Part shown: positions 50,835 to 62,219 of the stretch, one piece after another | How the letters are laid out: each line of letters opens with the position of its first letter | Position numbering within the stretch: the stretch's first letter is position 1 | Origin: Pseudomonas sp. 8Z | GTDB taxonomy: Bacteria; Pseudomonadota; Gammaproteobacteria; Pseudomonadales; Pseudomonadaceae | Assembly: GCF_902506535.1 (NCBI RefSeq) | Contig: NZ_LR733824.1 | Location: forward strand, 836,526 to 900,525 | Reading direction: 5' to 3' | Length of the DNA stretch: 64,000 bases | Translations under genes and position numbers: made by a program | The notes under the pieces: generated by a model | The model's database searches: none | Seen by the model: the letters and a program-made list of their open reading frames with translations, nothing else | Told to the model about the DNA's origin: nothing

Positions 50835-52106
50835 ATGAGCTACGTGATCGACCGACGCCTCAATGGCAAAAACAAAAGCACGGTGAACCGCCAGCGCTTT
50901 TTGCGGCGTTACCGTGAACACATCAAGAAAGCGGTGGAGGAAGCCGTCAGCCGACGCTCCATCACCGACATGGAGCACGGCGAGCAGATCAGCATTCCCG
51001 GCCGCGATATCGACGAGCCGGTGCTGCATCACGGTCGGGGCGGCAAGCAAACCATCGTCCACCCCGGCAACAAGGAATTCACCACCGGCGAACGCATCCC
51101 TCGCCCACAAGGCGGTGGTGGCGGACGCGGCAGCGGCAAGGCGAGCAACTCTGGCGAAGGCATGGATGAGTTCGTCTTTCAGATCACCCAGGAGGAATTC
51201 CTCGATTTCATGTTCGAGGATCTGGAGTTGCCGAATCTGGTCAAGCGCCATCTGACCGGCGCCGATACCTTCAAGACGGTACGCGCGGGTATCAGCAGCG
51301 AGGGCAACCCCTCACGCATCAATATCATCCGCACCCTGCGCTCGGCCCATGCCCGGCGCATCGCCCTGTCCGGCTCCAGCCGCGCCAAACTGCGTGAAGC
51401 CAAAGCCGAGCTGGAACGCTTGCGCCGTGAAGAGCCAGACAACTTTGGTGATATTCAGAGCATTCAGGAAGAGATCGAGCGCCTTAGCGCACGCATCCAC
51501 CGCGTGCCCTTCCTCGACACCTTCGACCTCAAGTACAACCTGCTGACCAAGCAGCCCAACCCCAGCTCCAAGGCCGTCATGTTCTGCCTGATGGACGTTT
51601 CCGGCTCGATGACCCAGGCCACGAAGGACGTAGCCAAACGCTTTTTCATCCTTCTGTACCTGTTCCTCAAGCGCAACTACGACAAGATCGACGTGGTATT
51701 CATCCGCCACCACACCAGCGCCAAGGAAGTGGACGAGGAGGAGTTCTTCTACTCCCGCGAAACCGGCGGCACCATCGTCTCCAGCGCACTCAAGCTGATG
51801 CAGGAGATCATGGCCGAGCGCTACCCAATCAACGAATGGAACATCTACGCCGCCCAAGCCTCCGACGGTGACAACTGGAACGACGACTCACCAACCTGCC
51901 GCGACATCCTGATCAACCAGATCATGCCGTTCGTGCAGTATTTCACCTATGTCGAAATCACCCCACGCGAGCACCAGGCGCTGTGGTTCGAATACGAACG
52001 AGTGGCCGAAGCCTTCGCCGACAGCTTCGCCCAGCAGCAACTGGTGTCAGCGGCAGACATTTATCCGGTATTCCGCGAGCTGTTCCAGCGTCGCCTGGTA
52101 AGTTGA
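50835..52106 (+). CDS. yeaH: UPF0229 protein YeaH (DUF444)
   Basis: This 423-residue protein has a charged N-terminal half with a Gly-rich stretch ([12 protein letters not shown], near residue 96) and a VWA-like C-terminal half with the MIDAS-type motif CLMDVSGSM near residue 253. The family is the partner of PrkA/YeaG. The start ATG 50835 follows GAAGGAG. Confidence 0.93.
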   Translation: MSYVIDRRLNGKNKSTVNRQRFLRRYREHIKKAVEEAVSRRSITDMEHGEQISIPGRDIDEPVLHHGRGGKQTIVHPGNKEFTTGERIPRPQGGGGGRGSGKASNSGEGMDEFVFQITQEEFLDFMFEDLELPNLVKRHLTGADTFKTVRAGISSEGNPSRINIIRTLRSAHARRIALSGSSRAKLREAKAELERLRREEPDNFGDIQSIQEEIERLSARIHRVPFLDTFDLKYNLLTKQPNPSSKAVMFCLMDVSGSMTQATKDVAKRFFILLYLFLKRNYDKIDVVFIRHHTSAKEVDEEEFFYSRETGGTIVSSALKLMQEIMAERYPINEWNIYAAQASDGDNWNDDSPTCRDILINQIMPFVQYFTYVEITPREHQALWFEYERVAEAFADSFAQQQLVSAADIYPVFRELFQRRLVS

Positions 52107-52115
52107 GGAGTGGCC

Positions 52116-53681
52116 ATGAGCACTGCTGAGAAGAAGCGTCAGCCGATTTCCACCGGTTCGGAATGGACCTTCGAACTGATCCGCACCTACGACCGAGAAA
52201 TCGCGCGCATTGCCGAGCGCTACGCATTGGATACTTACCCCAACCAGATCGAAGTGATTACCGCCGAGCAGATGATGGACGCCTACGCCTCGGTCGGCAT
52301 GCCGCTTGGCTACCACCACTGGTCGTACGGCAAGCACTTCCTGGCCACCGAAAAAGGCTACAAGCGTGGGCAGATGGGCCTAGCCTACGAAATCGTGATC
52401 AACTCCGATCCCTGCATCGCTTATCTGATGGAGGAAAACACCATCTGCATGCAGGCGCTGGTGATCGCCCACGCCTGCTATGGGCACAACAGCTTTTTCA
52501 AGGGTAACTACCTGTTCCGCACCTGGACCGATGCCAGCTCGATCATCGACTACCTGGTGTTCGCCAAGCAGTACATCATGCAGTGCGAAGAGCGTTACGG
52601 TATCGACGCAGTCGAGGAGTTGCTCGACTCCTGCCACGCCCTGATGAACTACGGCGTAGATCGCTACAAGCGGCCCTACCCCATCTCCGCCGAGGAAGAA
52701 CGGCGCCGTCAGAAGGATCGCGAAGAGCACCTGCAGAAGCAGATCAACGACCTCTGGCGCACCATTCCCAAAAGTGCGGACAAGAGCGGCGAGAAGGACA
52801 ACAAACGCTTCCCCGCTGAACCCCAGGAAAACATCCTCTACTTCCTGGAAAAACACGCCCCCCTGCTGGAGCCCTGGCAGCGCGAAGTCATTCGTATCGT
52901 GCGCAAGATCGCCCAATACTTCTACCCGCAGCGCCAGACCCAAGTAATGAACGAAGGCTGGGCCACCTTCTGGCATTACACCCTGATGAACGACCTGTAC
53001 GACGAGGGCCTGGTCACCGACGGCTTCATGATGGAGTTCCTGCAGTCGCACACCAGCGTGGTCTACCAACCGTCGTTCGACAGCCCCTACTACAGCGGCA
53101 TCAACCCCTATGCCCTGGGTTTTGCCATGTACCGTGATATCCGCCGTATCTGCGAGGAGCCCACCGAAGAAGACAAGCGCTGGTTCCCTGACATCGCCGG
53201 CAGCGACTGGCTGACCACCCTGAAATTCGCCATGAGCAGCTTCAAGGACGAGAGCTTCATCCTGCAATTCCTCTCACCCAAGGTCATCCGCGACTTCAAG
53301 CTGTTCGGCATTCTCGACGACGACCAAAAGGATGAACTGCTCGTGCCAGCTATCCACGATGAATCGGGCTACCGCACCATTCGCGAACTGCTCGCCGCCC
53401 AATACAACCTCGGCAACCGCGAGCCCAACATCCAAATCTGGAACGTCGACCGCCGTGGCGACCGCTCGCTGACCCTGCGCCACCAGCAGCACGACCGCAA
53501 ACCTCTAGGCGACTCAACAGGTGAAGTGCTCAAGCACCTGCATCGCCTTTGGGGCTTCGACATCCATCTGGAAACCCTGCAAGGCGAGCAACTGATTACC
53601 GCCCAACACGTACCACCTCGCGGTAGCCATGAAGGCGAAGGGGATTACCCGCGCCTGGATCTGGCAATTTCGCCCATCTGA
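52116..53681 (+). CDS. ycgB: SpoVR family protein YcgB
   Basis: This 521-residue SpoVR-like protein of unknown biochemical activity regularly follows YeaH. Family landmarks are [44 protein letters not shown] and [13 protein letters not shown]. The start is ATG 52116 after GAGGAG; an in-frame GTG lies six bases earlier. Confidence 0.92.
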   Translation: MSTAEKKRQPISTGSEWTFELIRTYDREIARIAERYALDTYPNQIEVITAEQMMDAYASVGMPLGYHHWSYGKHFLATEKGYKRGQMGLAYEIVINSDPCIAYLMEENTICMQALVIAHACYGHNSFFKGNYLFRTWTDASSIIDYLVFAKQYIMQCEERYGIDAVEELLDSCHALMNYGVDRYKRPYPISAEEERRRQKDREEHLQKQINDLWRTIPKSADKSGEKDNKRFPAEPQENILYFLEKHAPLLEPWQREVIRIVRKIAQYFYPQRQTQVMNEGWATFWHYTLMNDLYDEGLVTDGFMMEFLQSHTSVVYQPSFDSPYYSGINPYALGFAMYRDIRRICEEPTEEDKRWFPDIAGSDWLTTLKFAMSSFKDESFILQFLSPKVIRDFKLFGILDDDQKDELLVPAIHDESGYRTIRELLAAQYNLGNREPNIQIWNVDRRGDRSLTLRHQQHDRKPLGDSTGEVLKHLHRLWGFDIHLETLQGEQLITAQHVPPRGSHEGEGDYPRLDLAISPI

Positions 53682-53772
53682 TCGAAAGCAAGCGGTAAAC
53701 GGCCATGATTGCCTGAAACTACCCCGCCGCACCGCACAACCGCTATCCTCCGCACTCAACGGAGGAACAGTG

Positions 53773-54999
53773 ATGCAGATATACAAGGTTGGCGGTGCCG
53801 TACGCGACCGCCTACTGGGCCGCACAGTCAGCGAAGTGGATTGGGTCGTGGTCGGCGCCTGCGCCGAGCAAATGCTCGAACTCGGCTACCGCCCGGTGGG
53901 CGCCGACTTTCCCGTATTCCTGCACCCGCAAACAGGTGAGGAATACGCCCTGGCCCGTACCGAACGCAAAAGCGGGCGTGGCTATGGCGGCTTCACCTTC
54001 CATGCCAGCCCCGATGTCAGCCTAGAAGACGACCTGATCCGTCGTGACCTGACCATCAATGCCATAGCCGAGGACGACCACGGCACACTGTACGACCCCT
54101 ACGGCGGCCAACAGGATCTCGCCGCGCGCCTGCTGCGCCATGTGTCCCCCGCCTTCGCCGAGGATCCATTGCGCGTGCTGCGCGTCGCACGCTTCGCCGC
54201 ACGCTATGCGCCACTCGGCTTCAGCGTCGCGCCCGAAACCCTGGCACTGATGCGCCAACTGGCCGAATCCGGTGAACTGAGCGATCTCACCCCGGAGCGC
54301 AGTTGGAAGGAAATCTCCCGCGCCCTGATGGAACCACGCCCGGACGTATTCGTGCAGGTACTGCGCGACTGCGGCGCCCTGGCCGTCCTGCTGCCAGAAG
54401 TGGACGCCCTGTTCGGCGTGCCACAGCCCGAGGCGCATCACCCCGAGATCGATACCGGCGTGCATGTGCTCGCCGTGTTGCGCCAGTGCGCCGAGCATGA
54501 GCAACCGCTGACCGTGCGCTGGGCCTGCCTGCTGCATGACGTGGGCAAGGGCCTGACGCCAACGGATGAGTGGCCACGGCATATCGCCCATGAACACAAA
54601 GGGCTGCGCCTGATCCAGCCAATCAACGAGCGCTGCAAGGTACCGCGCGACTGCGCCGAGCTGGCGTTACTGGTTGGCGAGTTTCACACCCATGGCCACC
54701 GCGCGCTGGAGTTGCGCCCCTCGACATTGCTGGAACTGCTACAGCGCTTCGATGTGTTCCGCCGCCCGCAGCGCTTTGCCGAATTCGTCGCGGCCTGCGA
54801 GATGGATGCACGCGGTCGTCACGGCCTGGAACAACGCGAATACCCACAAGCCGCCTACCTGCTAGGCGCTGGCGAAGCCACACGCCAGGTGCCAGTCAAA
54901 CCGCTGCTGGAGAAGGGATTCAAAGGTGCTGAACTGGGTGAAGCGCTCAACCGCGAGCGCCTGCAGGCACTCAAAGCCTACAAAGAGCAATATGCCTAG
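53773..54999 (+). CDS. cca: Multifunctional CCA-adding enzyme
   Basis: It adds or repairs the CCA end of tRNAs. The 408-residue protein has the class II nucleotidyltransferase motif [11 protein letters not shown], the acidic pair in [10 protein letters not shown], the [24 protein letters not shown] block, and a C-terminal HD phosphohydrolase domain ([10 protein letters not shown]). The start is ATG 53773 after GGAGG. Its TAG stop is the first three bases of a REP element. Confidence 0.95.
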   Translation: MQIYKVGGAVRDRLLGRTVSEVDWVVVGACAEQMLELGYRPVGADFPVFLHPQTGEEYALARTERKSGRGYGGFTFHASPDVSLEDDLIRRDLTINAIAEDDHGTLYDPYGGQQDLAARLLRHVSPAFAEDPLRVLRVARFAARYAPLGFSVAPETLALMRQLAESGELSDLTPERSWKEISRALMEPRPDVFVQVLRDCGALAVLLPEVDALFGVPQPEAHHPEIDTGVHVLAVLRQCAEHEQPLTVRWACLLHDVGKGLTPTDEWPRHIAHEHKGLRLIQPINERCKVPRDCAELALLVGEFHTHGHRALELRPSTLLELLQRFDVFRRPQRFAEFVAACEMDARGRHGLEQREYPQAAYLLGAGEATRQVPVKPLLEKGFKGAELGEALNRERLQALKAYKEQYA

Positions 55000-55080
55000 G
55001 AGCGGCTGGGCGGCATTCCGTTTCAGCCGCGATCATCAAAGCCCCGCTGCACGCCTTGTCGCGGATGAATCCGCTCCTAC
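54997..55080. repeat. REP pair bridging cca and folK
   Basis: A forward REP starts TAGGAGCGG at 54997 (with an internal 14-base expansion) and an inverted REP ends CCGCTCCTAC at 55080. The forward TAG is the cca stop; the inverted CTA at 55077-55079 is the folK stop read on the other strand. Confidence 0.8.
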
Positions 55081-55610
55081 CGATCGAGCGCCTGCAACAG
55101 CTCAGCCGGCGTCAGCTCGGCCTCGCGCCACTGAAAGGCCGCCGGCCATAGCTGCTGTTCGATCTGAGCGACGGCCCACAACTCGGCGAACGGACGTCCA
55201 TCGAGCGGGTGCGGTAACTGCGGCGCCAGCAGCGACAGCGGCCAGAGCACGAAGGCGTTCTTGAGGATTTCCGCGCGCGGCAACACCAAGCCATCGAAGT
55301 TGCCGACCTGATCGCCGTACAGCAGTACGTCGATATCCAGCGGCAGGCCTTTACGCTCCGGGGCATAGCGACCATTGTCGGCCTCAATGCACTTCAACCG
55401 ACGATCCAGCTCAGCCAAAGGCAGATCCGTCGTGGCGGTCACCACCAGATTGAAGAAATTGCCACTCTTGATGCCCACCGCGTGGCTCTCGAACACTGGC
55501 GAGCACTGCAGGTCATGGAGAAAACCGGCCAGCGCGTCGAGGCCGGCGCACAAATGAGCCTCACGCTCGATATTGCTGCCAAGGCCGAGGTAGATCCGCG
55601 TCAGAGACAT
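55077..55610 (-). CDS. folK: 2-amino-4-hydroxy-6-hydroxymethyldihydropteridine pyrophosphokinase
   Basis: It transfers pyrophosphate from ATP to the pterin in folate synthesis. The 177-residue protein has GLGSNIE near the start, the catalytic KGLPLDIDVLLYGD and LPRAEILKNAFVLWPL motifs. It overlaps folB by 10 bases. Its stop lies in a REP. Confidence 0.93.
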   Translation of the reverse strand: MSLTRIYLGLGSNIEREAHLCAGLDALAGFLHDLQCSPVFESHAVGIKSGNFFNLVVTATTDLPLAELDRRLKCIEADNGRYAPERKGLPLDIDVLLYGDQVGNFDGLVLPRAEILKNAFVLWPLSLLAPQLPHPLDGRPFAELWAVAQIEQQLWPAAFQWREAELTPAELLQALDR

Positions 55611-55957
55611 CCGCGTTCGATCTCCACACCAACACCACCACGAGCCGCCGGCACCGCACCGGGCTTGGTCAATTTCAGGCGCATCCAGGGAATATCGAAT
55701 TCAGCCATCAGCGTCTGCACCAGGCGCTCGGCGAAGGTTTCCACCAGGATGAACTGCGACTCAGTGGCGAATGCCTGGATACGCGCGCAAACACTGGCGT
55801 AGTCGAGTGCTTTATCGAGGTCGTCATCGGCGGCAGCCGGGCGGTTATCCCAGCCCATCTGCAGATCCAGACGCAGACACTGATGGATGTCGCGCTCCCA
55901 GTCGTAGGCGCCGATCACCGTTTCGACCTCAAGCCCCTCGATAAATACTCTGTCCAC
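55601..55957 (-). CDS. folB: Dihydroneopterin aldolase
   Basis: It cleaves dihydroneopterin to hydroxymethyldihydropterin and glycolaldehyde. The 118-residue protein starts at GTG 55957 after GGAGAG (VDRVFIEGLEVETVIG). Family motifs are IGAYDWERDIHQ, LDYASV and LVETFAERL. The catalytic lysine is in LKLTKPGAV. It is upstream of and coupled to folK, and divergent from plsY. Confidence 0.93.
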   Translation of the reverse strand: MDRVFIEGLEVETVIGAYDWERDIHQCLRLDLQMGWDNRPAAADDDLDKALDYASVCARIQAFATESQFILVETFAERLVQTLMAEFDIPWMRLKLTKPGAVPAARGGVGVEIERGCL

Positions 55958-56031
55958 CTGCCTCTCCGCGCCACGACAAGGGCGCCGCACCTCGTTAGAA
56001 TCGGGCCACCCCAAGCTCTGGAATGGCCACC

Positions 56032-56601
56032 ATGTTCTGGCTTCTGGCAGTCCTTGCCTATCTGCTCGGTTCGCTCTCCTTCGCTATCCTGCTCAGCCGC
56101 CTGAGCGGCATACCCGACCCTCGCGCCAACGGTTCGGGCAATCCCGGCGCCACCAATATGTTGCGCGTGGCAGGCCGCAAGCTCGCCATACTGACGCTGC
56201 TCGGCGACCTGCTCAAGGGCCTGCTACCCATCCTCATAGCCAAGCTGTTCGGGCTTGACCTGCAACAACAAGCCTGGATCGGGCTAGCAGCCATCACCGG
56301 CCACCTCTACCCGTTGTACTTCCGCTTCCGTGGCGGCAAGGGCGTCGCCACCGCCGCCGGTATGCTGTTAGGGCTTTACCCGCCAGCCGCCTTGCTCGCT
56401 CTAGGAGCCTGGGCGCTGGTATTCCTGCTAACCCGCACCAGTTCGCTAGCCTCGCTGATCGCCACACCGCTGACCCTGCCACTGCTGGCCTGGCAACAAC
56501 CTGCGGCGCTCTTGCCCGCGTGCGTACTGACCGCACTGATCGTCTGGCGTCACCGCAACAACCTGCGCGATCTGTTCGCCGGGCGCGAGCGGCGCTTTTA
56601 A
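56032..56601 (+). CDS. plsY: Glycerol-3-phosphate acyltransferase PlsY
   Basis: PlsY makes lysophosphatidate from acyl-phosphate and glycerol 3-phosphate. The 189-residue protein has about five membrane helices and the conserved [14 protein letters not shown] and [18 protein letters not shown] motifs. I chose ATG 56032 because family sequences begin at M-x-W-L; ATG 56023 would add three residues. Confidence 0.93.
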   Translation: MFWLLAVLAYLLGSLSFAILLSRLSGIPDPRANGSGNPGATNMLRVAGRKLAILTLLGDLLKGLLPILIAKLFGLDLQQQAWIGLAAITGHLYPLYFRFRGGKGVATAAGMLLGLYPPAALLALGAWALVFLLTRTSSLASLIATPLTLPLLAWQQPAALLPACVLTALIVWRHRNNLRDLFAGRERRF

Positions 56602-56620
56602 GCAACCTGCCTCACGGGAA

Positions 56621-56642
56621 TCGCGGCTCAAGCCGCTCCTAC
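56621..56642 (-). repeat. Single REP between plsY and tsaD
   Basis: The 22-base inverted REP (TCGCGGCTCAAGCCGCTCCT plus AC) belongs to the same family as those at 27525, 33927 and 54997. It lies between convergent stops. Confidence 0.8.
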
Positions 56643-56657
56643 GAGGCAAACATCCCG

Positions 56658-57683
56658 TCAGATCGCCGGTAGACTTTCCATCGGCCAGCGCGCCTGCACC
56701 TTGATCGCCAGATCCTCGTGCTGCCCAGCCAGTAAACGCTGACAGCCTGCATAAGCGATCATCGCGCCGTTATCGGTACAGAACTGGGGCCGTGCGTAGA
56801 ACACCTGGCCGCGCATCTCAGCCAACATACGCTCCAGCGACTCACGCAACGCTTTATTGGCACTGACGCCGCCGGCGATCACCAGATTGTTCAAACCTGT
56901 TTGCTTGAGAGCGCGCTTGCACTTGATGGTCAGAGTCTCGACGACCGCTTGCTGGAAGGCCAGCGCGATGTCGCGACGGGCTTGGTCGAGGTCGCCATCA
57001 CTGTCCCGGCACTGCTGCCAGGTATTGAGCGCAAAGGTCTTCAACCCGCTGAAGCTGAAATCCAGGCCGGGCCGGTCGGTCATTGGCCGGGGGAAGACAA
57101 AACGCCCCGGCGCGCCCTGCTCGGCCAGTTTGGCGATCTCCGGCCCACCGGGATAATTGAGGCCCATCAGCTTGGCGGTCTTGTCGAAGGCTTCGCCGGC
57201 AGCATCGTCCAGCGACTCACCGAGCAACTGGTACTGCCCGATACCATCGACCCGCACCAACTGGGTATGCCCACCGGAGACCAGCAAAGCGACGAACGGG
57301 AACTGCGGCGGCTGCTCTTCCAGCATCGGCGCCAACAGATGGCCTTCCATATGATGTACGCCCACGGCAGGCACGCCCCAAGCGAAGGCCAGCGCCTGTG
57401 CGCAGGACGCGCCGACCAGCAGCGCACCGACCAAGCCAGGGCCAGCCGTGTAGGCCAACGCATCGATATTGCTCGCCTGGCACTGCGCCTCGTCGAGCAC
57501 CTGACGGATCAGCGGCAACATGCGCTTGACGTGATCGCGCGAGGCCAGCTCCGGCACCACGCCGCCGTAGACGCGGTGCAGGTCGATCTGGCTAAACAGC
57601 GCATCGGCCAGCAGACCACGCTCCGAATCGAAGAGCGCGACGCCGGTTTCATCGCAGGAGGTTTCCAATCCCAGTACGAGCAT
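56658..57683 (-). CDS. tsaD: tRNA threonylcarbamoyladenosine transferase subunit TsaD
   Basis: TsaD transfers threonylcarbamoyl to A37 of ANN-decoding tRNAs. The 341-residue ASKHA-fold protein has the metal-binding HMEGHL, the [11 protein letters not shown] phosphate motif, LVSGGHT and VAGGVSANK. The start is ATG 57683. It is divergent from rpsU, as usual in Proteobacteria. Confidence 0.95.
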   Translation of the reverse strand: MLVLGLETSCDETGVALFDSERGLLADALFSQIDLHRVYGGVVPELASRDHVKRMLPLIRQVLDEAQCQASNIDALAYTAGPGLVGALLVGASCAQALAFAWGVPAVGVHHMEGHLLAPMLEEQPPQFPFVALLVSGGHTQLVRVDGIGQYQLLGESLDDAAGEAFDKTAKLMGLNYPGGPEIAKLAEQGAPGRFVFPRPMTDRPGLDFSFSGLKTFALNTWQQCRDSDGDLDQARRDIALAFQQAVVETLTIKCKRALKQTGLNNLVIAGGVSANKALRESLERMLAEMRGQVFYARPQFCTDNGAMIAYAGCQRLLAGQHEDLAIKVQARWPMESLPAI

Positions 57684-57884
57684 GGAGCGAGGCCTTGGTT
57701 TGCAGCGTGGAACGAAGGCGCGCATGATAAGCGCCGCTCGGCGGAGCGGCCAGCGCTTTTCGACCTAAGGGCTTTGCATTCCGCGCGATGAGGCGGTAAC
57801 ATCCGCAACCCTTGAAATCCGACGCACCCGAGCCACCTGCCGGGAAAGCGTTGAAACCGGTAATCAAAGATAGGTACGACCTGG

Positions 57885-58100
57885 ATGCCAGCCGTCAAAG
57901 TTAAAGAGAACGAACCCTTCGACGTAGCCCTGCGTCGTTTCAAGCGCTCCTGCGAAAAAGCCGGTGTACTGGCTGAAGTCCGCAGCCGCGAATTTTACGA
58001 AAAGCCGACTGCCGAGCGTAAGCGCAAGGCCGCTGCCGCTGTTAAGCGTCACGCCAAGAAAGTGCAGCGCGAGCAGCGTCGCAGCGTCCGCCTGTACTAA
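57885..58100 (+). CDS. rpsU: 30S ribosomal protein S21
   Basis: This 71-residue basic protein binds near the anti-Shine-Dalgarno end of 16S rRNA. It starts [20 protein letters not shown] and ends RREQ-like basic residues ([10 protein letters not shown]). It is the first gene of the rpsU-dnaG-rpoD cluster and has its own terminator. In PAO1 I remember a YqeY-type gene between rpsU and dnaG; here only 131 bases remain. Confidence 0.97.
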   Translation: MPAVKVKENEPFDVALRRFKRSCEKAGVLAEVRSREFYEKPTAERKRKAAAAVKRHAKKVQREQRRSVRLY

Positions 58101-58120
58101 TACAGTACACGCGACGCCCG

Positions 58121-58149
58121 AATGCCCGGCCCTTGCCGGGCATTGCTTT
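58121..58149 (+). terminator. Terminator after rpsU
   Basis: AATGCCCGGC pairs with GCCGGGCATT around a 4-base loop, followed by GCTTTTT. In this operon a partial terminator after rpsU usually lowers dnaG expression relative to S21. Confidence 0.85.
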
Positions 58150-58231
58150 TTAGGAACTCCGCCTCACCTCGGGTGAACAGCGGAGTTTTCTGCTTTCTGC
58201 CTCCCCGCACGGGCGGCTATGCTGAGCACCT

Positions 58232-60232
58232 ATGGCCGGTCTGATTCCGCAATCCTTCATCGATGACTTGCTCAACCGCACCGACATCGTCGATGTGGTG
58301 AGTTCGCGCATCCAACTGAAAAAGACCGGCAAGAATTACAGCGCCTGCTGCCCCTTCCACAAGGAAAAGACCCCCTCCTTTACCGTCAGCCCGGACAAGC
58401 AGTTCTACTACTGTTTCGGCTGCGGCGCCGGCGGCAACGCCCTCGGCTTCGTCATGGACCACGACCAACTGGAATTTCCCCAGGCAATCGAGGAACTGGC
58501 CAAGCGCGCCGGCATGGACGTACCGCGCGAAGAAAGCGGGCGCGGGCACAAACCCAGACAACCGGTCGACTCACCGCTCTACCCGCTGCTGGAAGCAGCC
58601 GCCGAACAGTATCGCCAAGCACTGAAAAGCCACCCGCAGCGCAAATATGCCGTCGACTACCTCAAAGGGCGCGGCCTGACCGGCGAGATAGCCCGCGACT
58701 TCGGCCTCGGTTTCGCCCCGCCGGGCTGGGACAACCTGCTCAAGCAAATGGGCGGCGACACCCTGCAGCAGAAAGCGATGATCGACGCCGGCCTGCTGAT
58801 CGAGAATGCCGATACCGGCAAGCGCTACGACCGCTTCCGCGACCGCATCATGTTCCCCATTCGCGACAGTCGCGGGCGGGTAATCGCCTTCGGTGGTCGC
58901 GTACTGGGCGACGACAAGCCCAAGTACCTCAACTCGCCGGAAACCCCGGTATTCCACAAAGGCCAGGAGCTCTACGGCCTGTACGAGGCACGCAAGCACA
59001 ATCGTGATCTCGACGAGATCATGGTGGTCGAAGGCTACATGGACGTCATCGCCCTGGCCCAGCAGGGTCTGCGCAACGCCGTCGCCACCCTCGGCACCGC
59101 CACCAGCGAAGAACACCTCAAACGCCTGTTCCGCATCGTGCCCAGCGTACTGTTCTGCTTCGACGGCGACGCCGCCGGGCGCAACGCTGCCTGGCGCGCC
59201 CTGGAGTCCACCCTACCGAGCTTGCAGGACGGTCGCCGCGCGCGCTTTCTGTTCCTGCCCGACGGCGAAGACCCGGACACCCTGGTTCGCGCCGAAGGCA
59301 CCGACGCCTTCCGCGCCCGCATCAACCAGCACGCACAACCGCTGGCCGACTACTTCTTCCAGCAATTATGCGAAGAGGCCGACCCGCGCTCACTGGAAGG
59401 CAAGGCACACCTGGTGACCCTTGCCGCGCCGCTGATCGACAAGATCCCCGGCAACAACCTGCGTGCACTCATGCGCCAGCGCCTGAGCGAGCTCACCGGC
59501 CTGTCCGGCGAAGCCCTGAGCCAAATCAGCAACGCACCGCGCAGCCAAGCGCCCAGCCAATCGCAGACACAGCCCAGCGGCAACGCCTACCCGGACTATG
59601 CCGACATCCCCAGCGGCGACTATTACGACGCCCCCCATGACCTGGGCGGCTACGAGCAGCCAGCCCCCAGCTACCAGAGCTACGAAAGCCAGCCAAACAA
59701 AGGCAACTGGAAGAAGGACGGAGGGGACTGGAAGAAAGGCGGCGGCAAGTGGAATCGCAAGGGCCAGGGCCGGGATTACCCGCCGCGCACGGCGGTGAGC
59801 GTCGAATCCCCACACCTGATCGCCCTGCGCACGCTTCTGCACCACCCGCACCTGGCGCAGAAAGTCGAGGACGTCAGCCACTTCGCCGACGAAGAAGACA
59901 CCTACGCACAACTGCTCGTCGCCCTGATCGGCACCCTGCAGAAAAGCCCCAAGCTGCGCTCACTGCAACTGATCGCCCGCTGGCACGGCACCGAACAAGG
60001 CCGCCTGCTGCGCGCCCTGGCAGAAAAGGAATGGCTAATTACCGCCGACAACCTTGAACAGCAGTTTTTCGACACTATAACTACCCTTGCAGCCCGACAA
60101 CGGGAACGCAGCCTTGAACAATTACTGCGCAAAGCCCGTCTAAGTGAACTGAGCGCAGAGGAGAAAGACCAGCTCCGCGCCTTATTGAGCCGTGAGACAC
60201 CTCCAGTAGCCCCCTCTTCAACTGGCATTTAG
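58232..60232 (+). CDS. dnaG: DNA primase
   Basis: DnaG makes RNA primers at the replication fork. The 666-residue protein has the N-terminal CHC2 zinc finger (CPFHKEKTPSF...FYYCFGCGAGGNAL, residues 41-70). The TOPRIM core has EGYMDVIAL and FDGDAAGRNAA. A Gln/Pro/Gly-rich linker at about 430-520 is followed by the C-terminal DnaB-interaction domain. The long linker (SQAPSQSQTQPSGN) is variable among pseudomonads. The start is ATG 58232. Confidence 0.96.
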   Translation: MAGLIPQSFIDDLLNRTDIVDVVSSRIQLKKTGKNYSACCPFHKEKTPSFTVSPDKQFYYCFGCGAGGNALGFVMDHDQLEFPQAIEELAKRAGMDVPREESGRGHKPRQPVDSPLYPLLEAAAEQYRQALKSHPQRKYAVDYLKGRGLTGEIARDFGLGFAPPGWDNLLKQMGGDTLQQKAMIDAGLLIENADTGKRYDRFRDRIMFPIRDSRGRVIAFGGRVLGDDKPKYLNSPETPVFHKGQELYGLYEARKHNRDLDEIMVVEGYMDVIALAQQGLRNAVATLGTATSEEHLKRLFRIVPSVLFCFDGDAAGRNAAWRALESTLPSLQDGRRARFLFLPDGEDPDTLVRAEGTDAFRARINQHAQPLADYFFQQLCEEADPRSLEGKAHLVTLAAPLIDKIPGNNLRALMRQRLSELTGLSGEALSQISNAPRSQAPSQSQTQPSGNAYPDYADIPSGDYYDAPHDLGGYEQPAPSYQSYESQPNKGNWKKDGGDWKKGGGKWNRKGQGRDYPPRTAVSVESPHLIALRTLLHHPHLAQKVEDVSHFADEEDTYAQLLVALIGTLQKSPKLRSLQLIARWHGTEQGRLLRALAEKEWLITADNLEQQFFDTITTLAARQRERSLEQLLRKARLSELSAEEKDQLRALLSRETPPVAPSSTGI

Positions 60233-60243
60233 GGCTCTTTCTC

Positions 60244-60252
60244 TGGTATAAT
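60244..60252 (+). promoter_or_regulatory. Extended -10 promoter upstream of rpoD
   Basis: TGGTATAAT is a perfect extended -10 (TGN-TATAAT) 48 bases before the rpoD start. No good -35 hexamer lies at the right spacing. It could give rpoD expression independent of the rpsU promoter. Confidence 0.6.
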
Positions 60253-60299
60253 CCTCGGCTTGTTTTCAGCCCGCCAAGACCTTCAGTGGATAGGGTGTT

Positions 60300-62150
60300 A
60301 TGTCCGTAAAAGCGCAACAGCAATCTCGTTTGAAAGAATTGATCAGCCGCGGTCGCGAGCAGGGTTACCTGACGTATGCGGAGGTCAATGACCACCTGCC
60401 GGAAGATATTTCCGATCCGGAACAGGTGGAAGACATCATCCGCATGATCAACGACATGGGGATCAACGTATTCGAGAGCGCCCCGGATGCGGACGCCCTG
60501 TTGTTGGCCGAGGCCGACACCGACGAAGCAGCCGCAGAAGAAGCAGCCGCCGCACTCGCAGCCGTTGAGACCGATATTGGGCGCACCACCGACCCAGTGC
60601 GTATGTACATGCGCGAAATGGGCACCGTGGAACTGCTGACCCGCGAAGGCGAAATCGAAATCGCCAAACGCATCGAGGAAGGCATCCGCGAGGTGATGAG
60701 CGCCATCGCTCACTTCCCCGGCACCGTCGACAATATCCTCTCCGAATACAACCGCGTCACCACCGAAGGCGGTCGCCTGGCCGAGGTACTGAGCGGCTAC
60801 ATCGACCCGGATGACGGCAGTGTCCCGGACGAAGCAGCCGCCCCAGTCCCCGTACAGGACGGCGCTAACGCCAAGGATGACGACGAAGACGAGGACGAAG
60901 AGAGCGAAGGCGACGACGACGAAGCCGATGGCGACGGCGGCCCGGACCCGGAAGAAGCCGCACGCCGCTTCAACGCCGTGGCCGAGCAACACGAAAACGT
61001 CCAGAAAGCCCTGAAGAAACATGGCCGCGGCAGCAAGCAGGTCACTGAAGAGCTGGCCGCACTGGCCGAGCTGTTCATGCCGATCAAGCTGGTGCCCAAG
61101 CAATACGACGCCCTGGTCATTCAGGTGCGCAGCGCGCTTGAGCGCCTGCGTGCGCAAGAGCGCGCCATCATGCAACTGTGCGTACGTGATGCGCGCATGC
61201 CGCGTGCTGACTTCCTGCGCATGTTCCCCGGCAACGAAATCGACATGGACTGGGCCGCCGACCTGTCCAAAGGCAAGGCCAAGTACGCCGAAGCCCTGGG
61301 CAATCTGCAAGCCGACATCCAGCGCTGCCAGCAAAAACTGGTCGACCTGGAAGCCGAATGCAGCCTGAGCCTGGCCGAGATCAAGGACATCAACCGCCGC
61401 ATGTCCATCGGTGAAGCGAAAGCTCGCCGCGCCAAGAAGGAAATGGTCGAGGCCAACCTGCGCCTGGTTATCTCCATCGCCAAGAAGTACACCAACCGTG
61501 GCTTGCAGTTCCTCGACCTGATTCAGGAAGGCAACATCGGCCTGATGAAGGCGGTGGACAAGTTCGAATACCGCCGCGGCTACAAGTTCTCGACCTACGC
61601 CACCTGGTGGATTCGCCAGGCGATCACCCGCTCGATCGCCGACCAGGCGCGCACCATCCGTATCCCGGTGCACATGATCGAGACCATCAACAAGCTCAAC
61701 CGCATCTCCCGCCAGATGCTGCAGGAAATGGGTCGCGAACCCACGCCGGAAGAGCTGGGTGAACGCATGGAAATGCCCGAGGACAAGATCCGCAAGGTAC
61801 TGAAGATCGCCAAAGAGCCGATCTCCATGGAAACCCCGATTGGTGACGACGAAGATTCGCACCTGGGCGACTTCATCGAGGACAGCACCATGCAGTCCCC
61901 GATCGACGTTGCTACGGTCGAAAGCCTCAAGGAAGCCACTCGCGAAGTGCTCGGCGGCCTTACCGCCCGCGAGGCCAAGGTTCTGCGCATGCGCTTCGGT
62001 ATCGACATGAACACTGACCACACCCTTGAGGAAGTGGGCAAACAGTTCGACGTTACCCGTGAGCGTATCCGCCAGATCGAAGCCAAAGCCCTGCGCAAAC
62101 TGCGTCACCCGACACGAAGCGAGCACCTACGCTCCTTCCTCGACGAGTGA
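60300..62150 (+). CDS. rpoD: RNA polymerase sigma factor RpoD (sigma-70)
   Basis: This is the primary sigma factor, 616 residues. Region 1.1 is at about 1-80, region 1.2 at about 95-130 ([21 protein letters not shown]) and a non-conserved region with a strongly acidic stretch near residues 196-222. Region 2 is at about 380-450 ([36 protein letters not shown]), region 3 at about 460-535, and region 4 ends [21 protein letters not shown]. All promoter-recognition residues appear intact. Confidence 0.97.
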   Translation: MSVKAQQQSRLKELISRGREQGYLTYAEVNDHLPEDISDPEQVEDIIRMINDMGINVFESAPDADALLLAEADTDEAAAEEAAAALAAVETDIGRTTDPVRMYMREMGTVELLTREGEIEIAKRIEEGIREVMSAIAHFPGTVDNILSEYNRVTTEGGRLAEVLSGYIDPDDGSVPDEAAAPVPVQDGANAKDDDEDEDEESEGDDDEADGDGGPDPEEAARRFNAVAEQHENVQKALKKHGRGSKQVTEELAALAELFMPIKLVPKQYDALVIQVRSALERLRAQERAIMQLCVRDARMPRADFLRMFPGNEIDMDWAADLSKGKAKYAEALGNLQADIQRCQQKLVDLEAECSLSLAEIKDINRRMSIGEAKARRAKKEMVEANLRLVISIAKKYTNRGLQFLDLIQEGNIGLMKAVDKFEYRRGYKFSTYATWWIRQAITRSIADQARTIRIPVHMIETINKLNRISRQMLQEMGREPTPEELGERMEMPEDKIRKVLKIAKEPISMETPIGDDEDSHLGDFIEDSTMQSPIDVATVESLKEATREVLGGLTAREAKVLRMRFGIDMNTDHTLEEVGKQFDVTRERIRQIEAKALRKLRHPTRSEHLRSFLDE

Positions 62151-62155
62151 CCCCT

Positions 62156-62186
62156 ACAACCCCGGCCCAGGCCGGGGTTGTTATTT
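62156..62186 (+). terminator. Terminator after rpoD
   Basis: ACAACCCCGGCC pairs with GGCCGGGGTTGT, followed by TATTTCC. It closes the rpsU-dnaG-rpoD cluster. Confidence 0.85.
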
Positions 62187-62219
62187 CCACCTAGTGATTT
62201 TTCCAGACAACTCAAGCGC

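Noticed and set aside
60081..62126. A 681-codon open frame antisense to rpoD
   Set aside because: It is a shadow of high-GC3 rpoD codon usage. No family-like motifs are visible and rpoD is certain on the other strand.
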